64,000 bases of DNA, taken from NCBI RefSeq assembly GCF_016545825.1, contig NC_052618.1, forward strand, positions 58,024,561-58,088,560, read 5' to 3'. The notes under the pieces are model-generated. The model was not told where the DNA came from, searched no databases, and saw only the letters and a program-made list of their open reading frames with translations. Numbering within the stretch: position 1 is the stretch's first letter; each line of letters starts with the position of its first letter. Shown piece by piece: positions 52,683 to 64,000 of the stretch. The position numbers and the translations under genes were made by a program. This DNA comes from Eucalyptus grandis. Lineage: Eukaryota; Streptophyta; Magnoliopsida; Myrtales; Myrtaceae.

Positions 52683-54875
52683 ATGGTAGCAGTTTCCTGC
52701 GAAGAAGGCGATGGCATTGTTGTACAAGTTCATTTTCCTAGTATTATTCTATTGGTTATGAGGGGTTCTATTTCTCTCATTTATCACTGCTCTGCCAAAC
52801 TCAAGCTGATACTTCGGAGTAATAAGATTTCTAGACCTTTTTCATGTGGGAATTCAGCAGCTATGTGCTTGAGCATGCTCGATGATGAGCCCTCCATTTC
52901 TTATGATGCAGAAGATATACCAAAAAGAGGATGCATCTCAGCTGTAAATGTTGATGAATTGGAGTCTCATCATGGTGATCGTTGTTCTGCTGAGGAGCTT
53001 TCCTGGTTTTGTGAAAATCAGAAGTCAGAGGAAGTTGAGATGGAAAGCATGAAAATGTCAGACACAAACTGCGAATGGATTCGAGGTTGTGAAAAGTTGT
53101 ACTGGGCTAAATTGAATCAGATTAATATGGTCCGGGGCTTGGACAAGCTCTTTGACCAGAATTCAGAAGCTGCACTTGCTCTAGCATTAAAAAATGGGAT
53201 CCGAGCTACTTGTAAAATGATTCATATTTTTGCCTCGCGGAACATGAATCATATGGCAGCTTGTCTTGTCTTGTATCTTGTACGAACATATCATGGTCAG
53301 AAGGACTCATTCACTCTATTGTTAGATACTTTTCTTGATACTTGTACAGAAAGAAGAGTACTTAAAGCTGTATATAGTATGCTCGTCAATTCTTATATCA
53401 AGGAAGACATGTTGAAGATTGCCCTTGAAGCATCATTTAAAGGAAGATTGCTTAAAATATTTCCTTCAGCAGCCGTCTGTAATTCCTTATTGCAGGCACT
53501 ATTACGATCCAACCAATCAGACCTGGCTTGGGATTTTTTGGAGGAAATGCAATGTCAAGGAATAGGTATGAATGCCTCTATTATCAGTTTGTTTATCAAT
53601 GACTATTGTATCAAGGGTGACATAAGAAGTGCTTGGAAGTTGGTCACAGAAATGAAAAATTTTGGGATCAAAGCTGATATGGTTGCATATTCTATCATAG
53701 TTCACCATCTCTGCAGGATGTCCTGGTTAAATGAAGCTACATGTTTATTCTTTAAAATATTGCAGATGGGCTTCTTTTTGGATTCTGTTGTAATTAGTTC
53801 AGTCATTGATGGCTATTGTAAGGTGGGAAATCTAGGAAAAGCAATCCATATTTTAAGCATGTGCAACCTTCCCCTTGACAATTTCTTGTATAATAGTTTT
53901 CTCACAAAGTTATGCAGAGATCATGACATGTCGGATGCTTCAAAACTTTTTCTTGAGATGCCTGAAGTAGGCTTACATCCAGATTGTTATAATTATACTA
54001 CCATGATCAGAGGCTACTGTAAAGCCGGAGATACAAAGAGAGCTTTACACTACTTTGGGAAAATGTTGAAAAGTGGTAATAGACCATCCACAACTACATA
54101 TGCAGTGCTCGTTGATGTGAATTGCCAAATAGAGGACATGGGAAAGGCAGAGCACGTGTTACAAATAATGATGAAAGATGGCTTAGTGCCAGATGTTGTT
54201 GTTTGCAACACTTTAATGCATCTCTATGGGAAGAAGGGCTGCTTGCATAAGATTTTTAAGCTTTTGGGCTTGATGACAACTGTTAATATTTCTCCTGATA
54301 TAATCACGTACAACACTATCATTCACAGCCTAATGAGGAATGGGTTTATGACTCAGGCAAGAGATATTTTAGATGAACTAGTCCAAAGGGGCTTCTCTCC
54401 TGATGTTGTGACGTTCACTAGTGTGATAGATGGATTCGCAAAAAGGGGGAATTTTGAGGAAGCTTTTCTCGTGTGGTCCTCCATGAAAGTACCAGTGCAG
54501 CCTGACATTATAACTTGTAGTGCTCTTCTCAGTGGCTATTGTAGGGCAAATAGAATGGAAGAAGCAAACGTACTATTCCGCAAGATGCTTGACGCTGGAC
54601 TGAGGCCTGACCTGATTCTGTACAATACTCTCATTCATGGATTTTGTAAGATTGGATGTGTAGAAGATGCATGCTGCTTGGTCAATATGATGGTGCAGGG
54701 TGATATTTATCCAAACAATGCTACTTACAGGGCACTTGTCCTTGGCTTTGAAAAGAAGCGGGTCAGAAATCCTGCAGAAACTGCACACTCTAAGCTGCAA
54801 GAAATACTAGCGAAAAATGGCATTTACTTAGGTGTTGATGCATACTTATCTATGGTAAATGGACCTCGCAAGTGA
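52683..54875 (+). CDS. P-class pentatricopeptide repeat (PPR) protein
   Basis: One long exon of 730 residues, as most PPR genes are intronless. From about residue 225 onward, some 13 helical 35-residue repeats follow. Examples are AVCNSLLQALLRSNQSDLA, VVISSVIDGYCKVGNLGKA, CYNYTTMIRGYCKAGDTKRA, ITYNTIIHSLMRNG, VTFTSVIDGFAKRGNFEEA and LILYNTLIHGFCKIGCVEDA. The repeats are of the P type and there is no E, DYW or SMR domain at the end, so a role in stabilising, cleaving or translating organelle RNA is likely. A second ATG at 52,758 (residue 26) opens RGSISLIYHCSAKLKLILRS, basic and Ser-rich like a mitochondrial presequence, and may be the real start. Targeting is inferred, and the RNA target cannot be read. 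Confidence 0.9.
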   Translation: MVAVSCEEGDGIVVQVHFPSIILLVMRGSISLIYHCSAKLKLILRSNKISRPFSCGNSAAMCLSMLDDEPSISYDAEDIPKRGCISAVNVDELESHHGDRCSAEELSWFCENQKSEEVEMESMKMSDTNCEWIRGCEKLYWAKLNQINMVRGLDKLFDQNSEAALALALKNGIRATCKMIHIFASRNMNHMAACLVLYLVRTYHGQKDSFTLLLDTFLDTCTERRVLKAVYSMLVNSYIKEDMLKIALEASFKGRLLKIFPSAAVCNSLLQALLRSNQSDLAWDFLEEMQCQGIGMNASIISLFINDYCIKGDIRSAWKLVTEMKNFGIKADMVAYSIIVHHLCRMSWLNEATCLFFKILQMGFFLDSVVISSVIDGYCKVGNLGKAIHILSMCNLPLDNFLYNSFLTKLCRDHDMSDASKLFLEMPEVGLHPDCYNYTTMIRGYCKAGDTKRALHYFGKMLKSGNRPSTTTYAVLVDVNCQIEDMGKAEHVLQIMMKDGLVPDVVVCNTLMHLYGKKGCLHKIFKLLGLMTTVNISPDIITYNTIIHSLMRNGFMTQARDILDELVQRGFSPDVVTFTSVIDGFAKRGNFEEAFLVWSSMKVPVQPDIITCSALLSGYCRANRMEEANVLFRKMLDAGLRPDLILYNTLIHGFCKIGCVEDACCLVNMMVQGDIYPNNATYRALVLGFEKKRVRNPAETAHSKLQEILAKNGIYLGVDAYLSMVNGPRK

Positions 54876-56270
54876 GGCACTGTAATTGCTTCGGAGATGC
54901 CCTGGCATGTGTCTGACTGCTTGACTTCTAATTGTGCATGCTACAGTGGCCTCGGAGATGCCTTACCAAATTGTGTAAGTTCTTTTGCATTTTAATTGTG
55001 CCATTTAAAAAATTGTCATATGTTTACCTTCTGAGAGAAAATATCATTAAATTTTTGGCTTGTTGGTCACTTGGTCCATGTGGCCTTATTGGAGTTACTC
55101 AAGTATCTAAGTGTTATTTTCTCATTTTAGATGTATGTACTTGAAGACCTGACCACTCAAGATGGTCCATTACTTAACTCTACATAGATCAGCCTGAGCT
55201 TGGAGATGGGCGTCTCACAGAATCAGTGAAGTCAGTCGCATAAACTTCCAAGGTAAATGAGTATAGATATTTTCGCAGAATAAAGTTCATATTACACCTG
55301 ATAAACAGGCCTTTCAACAAAAGACTAGTAAAACATCTAATTTTGCTCTCCTCAGGAGATTGAGCTGCCGCAATTCTGAATGCTGGCTGGCAGAGGTGTT
55401 TTCTTGTCTTAATGGTAAATGTCCATCGATGGGGTAAAGAAAAGTCCGCTGGTCGTCCGAAGTCCTCTTCTCATGCCAAATTTGCATGGAAATGAAGGTA
55501 AGAGCATTCTTCTGGATGCTTGATTATACACGCAAGCTTTGTTGTGTCGTCGGGGTTATGCGTTCACAGCCAGATAAGGCAGGGTTCTCTAGTTCACCAC
55601 CTACGACGAAGGATTACATTAAATTTCATCAACATAAAAATTTTCTTTTTTGTGAGTTTCCTTTTCCATGACTTGCAGGTCCCCCTTGCATGGAAGCTGC
55701 TATGGACCTACTGTCCGTGAGTTTTCATGGGTAACCAAATTTGAGGGGATGGCCGTAATCCTTTGGAACCTTCAGTCTGTATGCTTTACAAGAGGTGGGC
55801 GGACCTGGGGAAAATGATGGATCCAGAAGTTGTTAGGAGTGGCTTCCAGTTGGGTGGATTTTTGTTTCGCTTGCTAGTCATTCCCTCTTTTCTCTATGCT
55901 AAGTTCGCACGTAAGCGAGGCATTCTTATGCTATGAGCGACTTCTTGTATGGTTTGCACATTCTTCTGTAATTAGCGATGATTACAATGATTACATTTTC
56001 ATTGGATGAATACACGTTTTCCCTACCATTCTCAAAATAATTAGCTTACTCCAAATCCAATTACTTCATTTCGACCATTCATGGATGTACATGAGGTCAT
56101 TTCTTGATATCTAAGGTCTCGATGAATGATGGTAACGTCTAATACTTTCCACTAGCTAGATCCAGCATCACCGTGGAAAAATTAACTGATCATATAGCCT
56201 GACTGGTTGGATAGTTTGCACTTGCACACGAGGAATTCATCCACGATATTTGGCCAGGTTAGGAATTTCA
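54876..56270 (+). other. 3' UTR and downstream flank of the PPR gene
   Basis: Splice-like signals (ccaag|gtaaat near 55,251, gaag|gtaaga near 55,498, acttgcag near 55,679) suggest a spliced 3' UTR, as is frequent for PPR loci. No coding is supported. Confidence 0.4.
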
Positions 56271-56957
56271 TTCTACCCAGAACCTACCTAATTTATTACT
56301 GACCGGTGCGGAGTGAACCGAATTGTCGCTTTCCAGTTCTTCGCCTAGTCAAATATGAAGGCAGAGGGGACAACAGCGATTGCACAGGCTCAAAAGGCAA
56401 GGGGAGATCTCTGTGCAATGGTGTGACACTCGGCATTCATCAGAATCCTGGAATGAGACTGAGCAAATGTGGTTAAGTAGGGCCTGTGGATGATGGACAG
56501 AGCGAAAAAACCAAATGAAGTAATACTTTCTTTTCTCCCCTTTCCTTCCTTTTCCCCCCTTCTTTTATACACAAGTACAAAGAATATTCAGGTTATTTTA
56601 CAAAAACCTTAAAAATCTATGAATCAGGTGGACAAAATTTACACCTTCAATTCTAAAAGAATAGGTCTCCCAAGGGAATTCTAAGCAGCTATACCAAACC
56701 CACCACCACTTAAGATCTAATAGAAAAAAAGTCCTCCTGAAACCCAGCGAAGCATCCATCTCCAAACAAAAGGAACACAAACTACTGTACAGAGAAACCC
56801 ACAATCCATCCATAGAGGAATCCCTCCCCCTTTTTGCCAAGCTTTTGCAATATCTGATCCTTTGTGTCTGCCAACAAGGTCTAAGGACCACACCAAAAAA
56901 TCCATGTGCACGACCGACAGAGCACCACTGGAGTCGTCATCGCAAGAATATGCCACA

Positions 56958-59900
56958 TTACTTGACCCGAAATTCGTGCCTGAAAACAGTTAGGTTCTGA
57001 GTGAACTTATCCCTGTTCTTCGAATCTAGGCTTCGAGTGACATCAGCCATCAGTTTGTCGAAACACAGCGAAAGCCTTTGATGCTGATCCACCAGCTGTT
57101 CACACCACGCAAACACATAACCGTCAGAAAACATGAAAACGGAATTTCAAAGCTCACCAGTTGAAACTGACAAGCACATGCAGAGATGGGACTTTTATTG
57201 GGTGAAAATCTGACCGACCTTCAGCAAGGCTTCATCAAATTACCAAGTCAACTCCAACTTTAAGAAGATTTCTCAAGTTTTGTATGTATACATGAATGCT
57301 TGTGAATCATAGGAGCTAGATTTTATGCCAGATATCAAGCATGCTTACCAATAAATCACTCCTTTAGCTACAAAACACATACTGGCAATTGGCATAATAG
57401 CAGTCAAACAGGAAAGAGGAACTATAAAGGAAAATATCAACTATTTGTACTGGAAAACCAAATGTCGCTTGTTACAAAATTGGATCATCACTATAGATAC
57501 ATCAATGAAAAGGGGTTTTGTAGCTGTAGAAACCAAATTATTCCTTTTCATTTGTGCTTTCAATTCAACTAAATGTTGTCTCCATTATCCAGCATCCCAC
57601 CGACAACTATTGCTCCAATACTCCATTTTTTCTCATCTTGCAGGCAACAGAGGAGACTCGCAATCCACCAATCCAATCATATACATAAAGCCAGTTATCC
57701 AGGTTTACTACTTCAGGCTAATGATGAGCGGACATTAGCCCAATATACAGTCTGATTGTAGATACTGTCTGCTTTCCTTTTAAATAACTAAACTTTGACC
57801 TTCCTACTTGCATACAAATATCCATATATCATAACAGAAGTTCAACTTACTTGTGATGCCAAAATCTGAGCCTTCAAATCCGAGAATATCTGCAAAAGAT
57901 GTGAAAAGTCTCAGCTAAACATCAGTGCCAAGAAGAACATATCAAACTTGCATAAATGAATTCCAAATGGAAATGACAATACTTATCAACATGAAAAAAG
58001 ATAAGAACCCATAGCATCTAACTCTAAATACGAGTAAAAATGGAGCCCTAATTATAATCCATGACTTGCCAGTTCTCCTTCCTATAAAAATTTGCAAGAA
58101 ATGACTCCTATTAACTTAGATCCTTGAACCCCTCCCCCCCCAACAGGGGGCCGGGGGGGTGGTGGTCTAATGATGCCAAAGAGTTAGCAATGACACGGTA
58201 TTGATTTGCACTAATCATGCAGGTGTAATACATTGCATTGCATACACTACAAAACCAAGGAAAACATTCATCATTAATGAACAAGTTTAGGAAAGAAAAG
58301 CAACTGTAAACCAATAGGAAAAGCTAATAAAATCTTACTTGCTCACTGATGAGGATCAAGCTGAGCATTGGTCTGCTAAGACTCCATTGGTTTCCACAGT
58401 CCTCGAATAAAACGATCTCAAACAAAGTCTTTAATATCTATACAGGAAAACATAGAAGTCTGAGTGCACATTTTCAATTTGAGCACATGATCAAACGAGA
58501 ATTACATTTTCCTTGCACTAAAATTTAAACAAAAGACATTTATAATAAAATCCAACTTTAATGCATGTCATAGCCCTTGAATTTTAATTGCAGGAAAAGA
58601 TTCCTACTTTTTCTAGTCAATGGCATTGTCATTCTTACTCCGCAGAAGTCATTACCAAGAAGTTACCGCACTGGGGATACTTAGCAAAATAAAATATTGA
58701 AAAAATGGACTGCTTTCTTACTTCTGGAAACAAGGTTGGGCAATCTGCAATATGTCGAGCAAGATTTATTGCAGCAGCTGAATTGGGAGCCTCACCCATT
58801 GTGATGTTGTTGAAGTAGAATGCTGCCAAATTATCAACAGCAGATGCACACTGAAATGGAAAAACAAAATTAACATGTTGCCTGTAAAATTCAGAAAAAG
58901 TTATGGCACTTCAACCAAAATGACACAGGCGTCATGTAACTTTTTCTGGTAATGCAGAAGCTTATGGCGGAGCTTCTTCATGAAAGCTCCATAACACTAC
59001 CGTCCGAAAGATATACATCCACGATGGAGGTAATTATATATCATGTTCTGAGATCTTCCTTATCCAACCGACCAAGACAACTCACAGTCCCGAAGCCTAA
59101 TTTTAAGCATTCTCACTTTTTGATTTAACATCTTGATATAGACCCCATTAGATAGAAGAGAGGATCAACTAAATACGCACCTGAGATGAGATATTTGTAT
59201 CCAAACCTTTAAGACCCGATTCAAGTGAACCAACAATATGCATGAAGGTACTTGCGTCGAGATTCAGAATAAAAACTATGTGGCTGCTGAATAAGACCTC
59301 TAGGAATGCAAAGTAGGCTCTTGTTAACTGCAAATGAGAAAAAGATATGAGTTCAATGGGTGGTGGCTTAATAAACAATCGACCACTATAGATTAAATGC
59401 AAATTACATCTTCATTAGAATTGTCATCAATTCTGCACCATGGACATAATAATATGATGCTATTTCTTTCTCTGGATAAATATTCTGAAATTACAGAAAC
59501 ATAATCCTAGCGCAACTACATCATCCCAGACCAGAAACAATAGGTGATATCAATGTGGTGATTTGGTAAAATACCAGAGAGATTGCAAAAGAAATTACTA
59601 TTACAGTCTGGTGTAGAAAGATATGGTGATTGAATTGCTTTACTTAGCAAAGCTGTCCATATCATAGGAACCCATGTCTCACATACCTTCCTATATGCTA
59701 AGATATCAGCAAGAGGAATTGAAAGTGTCATCTTCAAGGCTATATCAAGTGCATCTGAAAGTGCCCTATCACCATAAAGTTCGAACACACCAAAGTTGAC
59801 ATAATTGCCCGCTAGAGCTGCAGTCAACAAGCATATTAAGAGGCAATTCTAACATGTCGAGGAAGTGACTGACAAGTAATCAATGATTCTGAATATTGCC

Positions 59901-60537
59901 GATAGACCATAAAATCCTACATCAAATTGCAGAATAGCAAAGCAAAATGGATGTAACAGCAAATAAAGGAGGGAGTTAAACCATTTCAACACTCACACAG
60001 GTAAGCAAGAGCTACACCCACAAGAAAAGCACCAACATAGAGCGACTTTATAGGCAGTGAACGAGCAACAAATAAATTACTACATTGACTCAAACAGATT
60101 TTTTCCCATTGCCCATATGGTGACTCAGGTGAAGCTGTCGGCAGAAAATAAGTGAAAGAATTTGCTTAATGATAATATATTTTTTGAAATTAGGTGTGCA
60201 TTAAAACAACAAACTTTATCAAAACTATCAAAACACTCTGTTGTGAGAAAAATTCATTCGTACCCACGTCAAAATATTGGTCATTTGCTTTTTCCTTAAT
60301 GGAGTGGGGCACTATCAGCTGCTTGGTAGAACAGAAACCTGACAATGACCCAAAAGTCTACTACTCAACTCACTGAATTGAGTGGAAGTAGATAACAAAG
60401 GTAGAATTTTTGTCACCACTTTTGCTCATCATACCAAGCTACCAACAAAATATGGAGGACAAGGGCCCTCTCTCACAAGGCTAAAAGTGGGTAGAGTCAG
60501 GACCATTCCATTCTGGCTAACAAACCATCTTTTCCTC

Positions 60538-60596
<59 letters not shown>

Positions 60597-63396
60597 CTCT
60601 CCTAATTCTTCCATTATTAGTTTATATCAGTGCTGCAAATACTAAGAAAAAATGTGCTGAACTAAATGAGCCATTTAAAATTATCCATTCAGAAAGAGAA
60701 ACAGGAAGAACATACTTATAATCAATGGAAAAAGGTGAGTAGATTCACAATAGCACCTAATCAAGCATGCATCTCATTAAATTGCCAACGTATGGCTGCT
60801 TCTTTTGTGCTCTTACCTCTAGACAGAATAGTGAAAGAAATCCAGATCCCCTTGTACTTGAAAGCATATATATCGGCAGCATTTGGGAGGGACAATATTC
60901 TTGACCCATAGGCTACAATCAATTTACTGACTTCACGGAAAAGAAGTATTCCGTTGGGCGAAGATGAATCAAACGTAAGACGCTGGGCTTTGTTCAACAC
61001 AAACTCAGCCATGAATTTCAACATTGGGGTAGTAACCTGCATTTTTCAACCATAAAATGACTATCAATTGCAAAATATACAAGGCAATAACCACTGAGTG
61101 TCAGCCAGAGCATATGCGCCACACACAAAAATAAGACATGATTAACCAACAGTAATCAGGACAAAAAAAATAATCCTTGCTTCAAAAAGTAATGATCATA
61201 GGACTGCATCCAGAAAGGACAAACACAGGTCAATAGGCATAAGTTTGGGGGGCTGAGGCATAGGTTACCAGTCCAGCATTCACATCCTAGCCTGAGCAAT
61301 GAGAATAAAAAAAACAACCACAGGCAAACTGGGAAAAATCCTAGGACAAAATACTTGAAGTGCATTATATCATTTAGGGAAGGAACATTTCAAAAACTTA
61401 TAAACATAAGGTCAAATGCCTCAAGTACTCAACTGGAAGAAAGCGAATATGTGCATGTGTCCAGTTCTCTGCATGAAACATAATTAACCACCTAAAACAT
61501 ACCTCTGGCGTATCAGACCAATGAGAGATGCCTTTCAAAAGAAGTGGCATATGAGCTGGATATAGCCAATCAAAAAGAAGCCCATACGTTCTCCGACTGC
61601 AAGACCAAAGATATTCATTATCACAGCTTATACTTTAACACTGTCAAGCATGTTCAAACATAATATTAGAACACGTGCCTATTTGTAGCCATTGCAATTC
61701 CTCTCAGATCCCTCATTAACCCAATCAATGCATACTTTACAGCATCTGTACGGAACATCGAGTCAGGTGTTGATTCCAAGCTTATGAAAACCTGAAACGA
61801 AAAGAAAAACAACTTGCAATGAAAATCAGATTGAAACACTACACCATATGCCATGAGGAAGCTGACTAGAGGCATGTAAGGTGCATCATTATCACAGAAT
61901 GAAACCTTCAGATGCAAGAGTGCCTAAAACATCAATCTTATTGCTCATTTGTCATTTAATAGAAAGGGTAAAGTTAACAAGTGCCCCGAGTCTGGTCAAA
62001 AAATAACAAGTGCAAATCTAGTATACTTATTTTAATATTATTCCATTTTCAAAACAGTGACTACACATAACAGTATATTGAGCAAACAAAAAAGGTATCC
62101 GTCTCAGATCAAAACAATTTCTCTGTTGTTCTGGAGAATTGTAAGGGAAGTAGAACTGAGACTGCATTAGCTTTCCTCTCAGATTAAACTGAGAAGCTGA
62201 CCCCCATCGCAGGTCAAAGTTAAGGCCATTAAGGACTATGACATCCCACCCCCTCAACCCAAGTTGCAGTATGGGAATGCTCATATCATGAGGAAAGAAA
62301 AAAACCTGAGGCACCAATTAATGTAAACCAGGCACATTGCAAACTGCAAAATTTCCTTAATTTGAACCTTAACTAGTGACCATGGGCGCTCATTGACAAA
62401 ATCCTATCAAAATGTGTTGACACAAGCATTTCACATTGATGGGAGCAAATGCATCCCAAATCAGGAACAAAAAAAAAAAACCATGAGAATGGAAAAGAAA
62501 AATTAAATTAATTAGTAAGGCACTTCGAATGTTACCAAATGAATCACAGTAAAAGAAAGCTTACTTGCAATAGGGGCTCCATCGATGATTTAAATTTCAA
62601 GGGGCTATCCTCCAGGAAAATTAGCCAGCCGATAATATAATAGAACGTTGTCCTGCTGCGCGAGCATCTGTATTCCTCCAAAAATGGAAAGTGCTCCCTC
62701 TGCATTCATAAGCATGGGGCAAAAAAAGCAGATTAAATATTGCAAATCACCTGCAAGGGTAGGGAAAATAAAGAAGCAGAAAAATTATAAAGCTAGAATT
62801 ACCGTGTGATTTGCAATTATGAATTTAACAGAGTCCAACTTCAAAAGGAGCTTTCCAGTCATGTAGCTATAGAAATTAGAAGGAAACAAAAAATATGTTA
62901 AAATTGTAAAGGACACAAAAATAACCGAACTGCTCAATAGTTGAAGAGACTTATTTAATGACTAACCCCGAAGCCAGCTCCAAAAACAAACTTAAGGTGT
63001 GATCGATGACTTCTTCACTCTAAAATGGAAAACAGAAATAAAGAATCAAGAGAGAAACAATAACCATAAATATTGCAAAAAGACAAGATAAATAAAATTT
63101 AACCTCAGTGTAGCATTTAAGATTGGTAGCAATCTTGCTCATAATCACATTCAAAAGTAACAAATGATCATGAATTCCGAGAAGCTCAGACAACCGGGCG
63201 TATAACTGCTGCAACAGAACAACGAGAAATTGTAAGGATATACATGAGACTAGATGAAGAAATCTCATAAAAATAGCATCAGCATAATTACTTTTGAGGA
63301 ATGCATTGCCTGATCACCAACATAAGACTTTCTGAAGTGCTGAAAGAAGGTAAGTAATGCTCGATCAAGCCTTTGCTTGCTCAGTTCACCGTATCT
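56958..63396 (-). CDS. XPO7: exportin-7 (RanBP16) homologue, C-terminal half (5' end outside window)
   Basis: Fourteen exons: complement(56958-57095, 57851-57889, 58339-58428, 58722-58850, 59181-59327, 59687-59817, 60817-61036, 61503-61596, 61679-61791, 62565-62699, 62803-62866, 62967-63019, 63104-63208, 63292-63396). They are all in phase and give 520 residues to the stop. Conserved exportin-7 blocks are easy to see: [111 protein letters not shown] and the C-terminal [14 protein letters not shown]. It is an ARM/HEAT-repeat importin-beta family member that exports, and probably imports, proteins through nuclear pores with RanGTP; the Ran-binding N-terminus lies outside the window. The exon ending at 61,679 uses a GC donor. 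Confidence 0.93.
60541..60590. repeat. (TA)25 microsatellite in an exportin-7 intron
   Basis: A pure TA run of 50 bp inside the 1-kb intron between the exons at 59,687-59,817 and 60,817-61,036. Confidence 0.97.
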
Positions 63397-64000
63397 CTGT
63401 GACAAGGAATGACAAAGATGTTATTAATGCAATAGAGACCTGAAGAATTGCTTATCAACCAACAAGCAATATCTACAAACGGAGTGATAAAAAAAGGAAG
63501 GAGTGGAATCTGACTATGACAATCTCCACCAATTAGCAACAGCTAATTTAGTGATCAAAGAATGTGTCAAACGCTTCACTTAGTTAAAAAATTTGCATTG
63601 GCAAAGACTACCTGACATAACAATGTTGCACCTTAAACAAAACAGCCATATATGCGAAAAAAATACCCGGAAGGGGAATATAAAAGACCAGAACTCAGTA
63701 ACTCAAGAGAGAAACTGATCCAATAAGAAGAGCAAAAGGAATAGGACCAATTTTTGCCATGATCCCATCTATATAACTGAAGACCTTTAAGAATCTAGCT
63801 TATTGATGTGAGGAAAAGGGGAGGGAGGCAAAGCCACAGCAATTCTCACAAGGATATCTTGACCATTCAACTTCATAAACCAAAACACACAGTTAAAGAG
63901 TCCAAAATGTATTAGGTAAGATGAAAAATGAAAGTTCATCCATAGCCAAATGAACCTCAATGTCTCATTTTAGAATAAATTTCTAAATTGGATATGTATG
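63397..64000 (-). other. exportin-7 intron sequence to the window edge
   Basis: A-rich on the plus strand, with no conserved exportin-7 block recognised. The next upstream exon presumably lies beyond the window. Confidence 0.5.

Overview
The window is nuclear DNA from a flowering plant, most likely a eudicot. Genes have many short exons with GT..AG introns. They include plant-typical families (SUVH methyltransferase, PPR protein, subtilase, the catalase chaperone NCA1), and AT-rich introns and spacers carry microsatellites. Nothing in the sequence fixes the species. All gene models were built by hand from reading frame, splice-site phase and recalled family conservation. Nearly every coding exon chain closes in phase; the exception is the CIP7-like gene.

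Layout. (1) 1-6.3 kb: the 3' end of an alpha/beta-hydrolase gene (+), then a C2-domain protein (-) and a GNAT acetyltransferase (-). (2) 6.4-19.2 kb: about 13 kb with no intact gene, made of layered repeats. These are a diverged tandem triplication (unit C, about 1.6 kb, holding remains of an unrecognised minus-strand coding sequence), a satellite-like array (unit A, about 460-520 bp), and two direct copies plus one inverted fragment of unit B that interrupt the array. (3) 19.2-31.6 kb: a conserved WD40-like protein (+) and a COP1-interacting-protein-7-like gene (+) that carries three apparent frameshifts. (4) 31.6-50.4 kb: an intronless-ORF SUVH1/3-type gene, an 11-exon subtilase and NCA1, all on the minus strand. 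(5) 50.4-64 kb: a P-class PPR gene (+), divergent from NCA1, and the C-terminal half of an exportin-7 gene (-) that runs off the right edge.

The genes form no operon-like or cluster-like unit. They are ordinary, independently promoted loci. NCA1 acts on catalase in peroxide metabolism, SUVH in chromatin, the subtilase in the apoplast, exportin-7 in nuclear transport, and the PPR protein probably in organelle RNA processing.

I found no convincing undescribed system. The points most worth a second look are a 58/59-bp tandem duplication that doubled a splice acceptor in the subtilase, the frameshifted CIP7-like gene, the nested repeat block at 7-19 kb, a GC-AG intron in exportin-7, and a long GA repeat in a 144-bp NCA1 intron.
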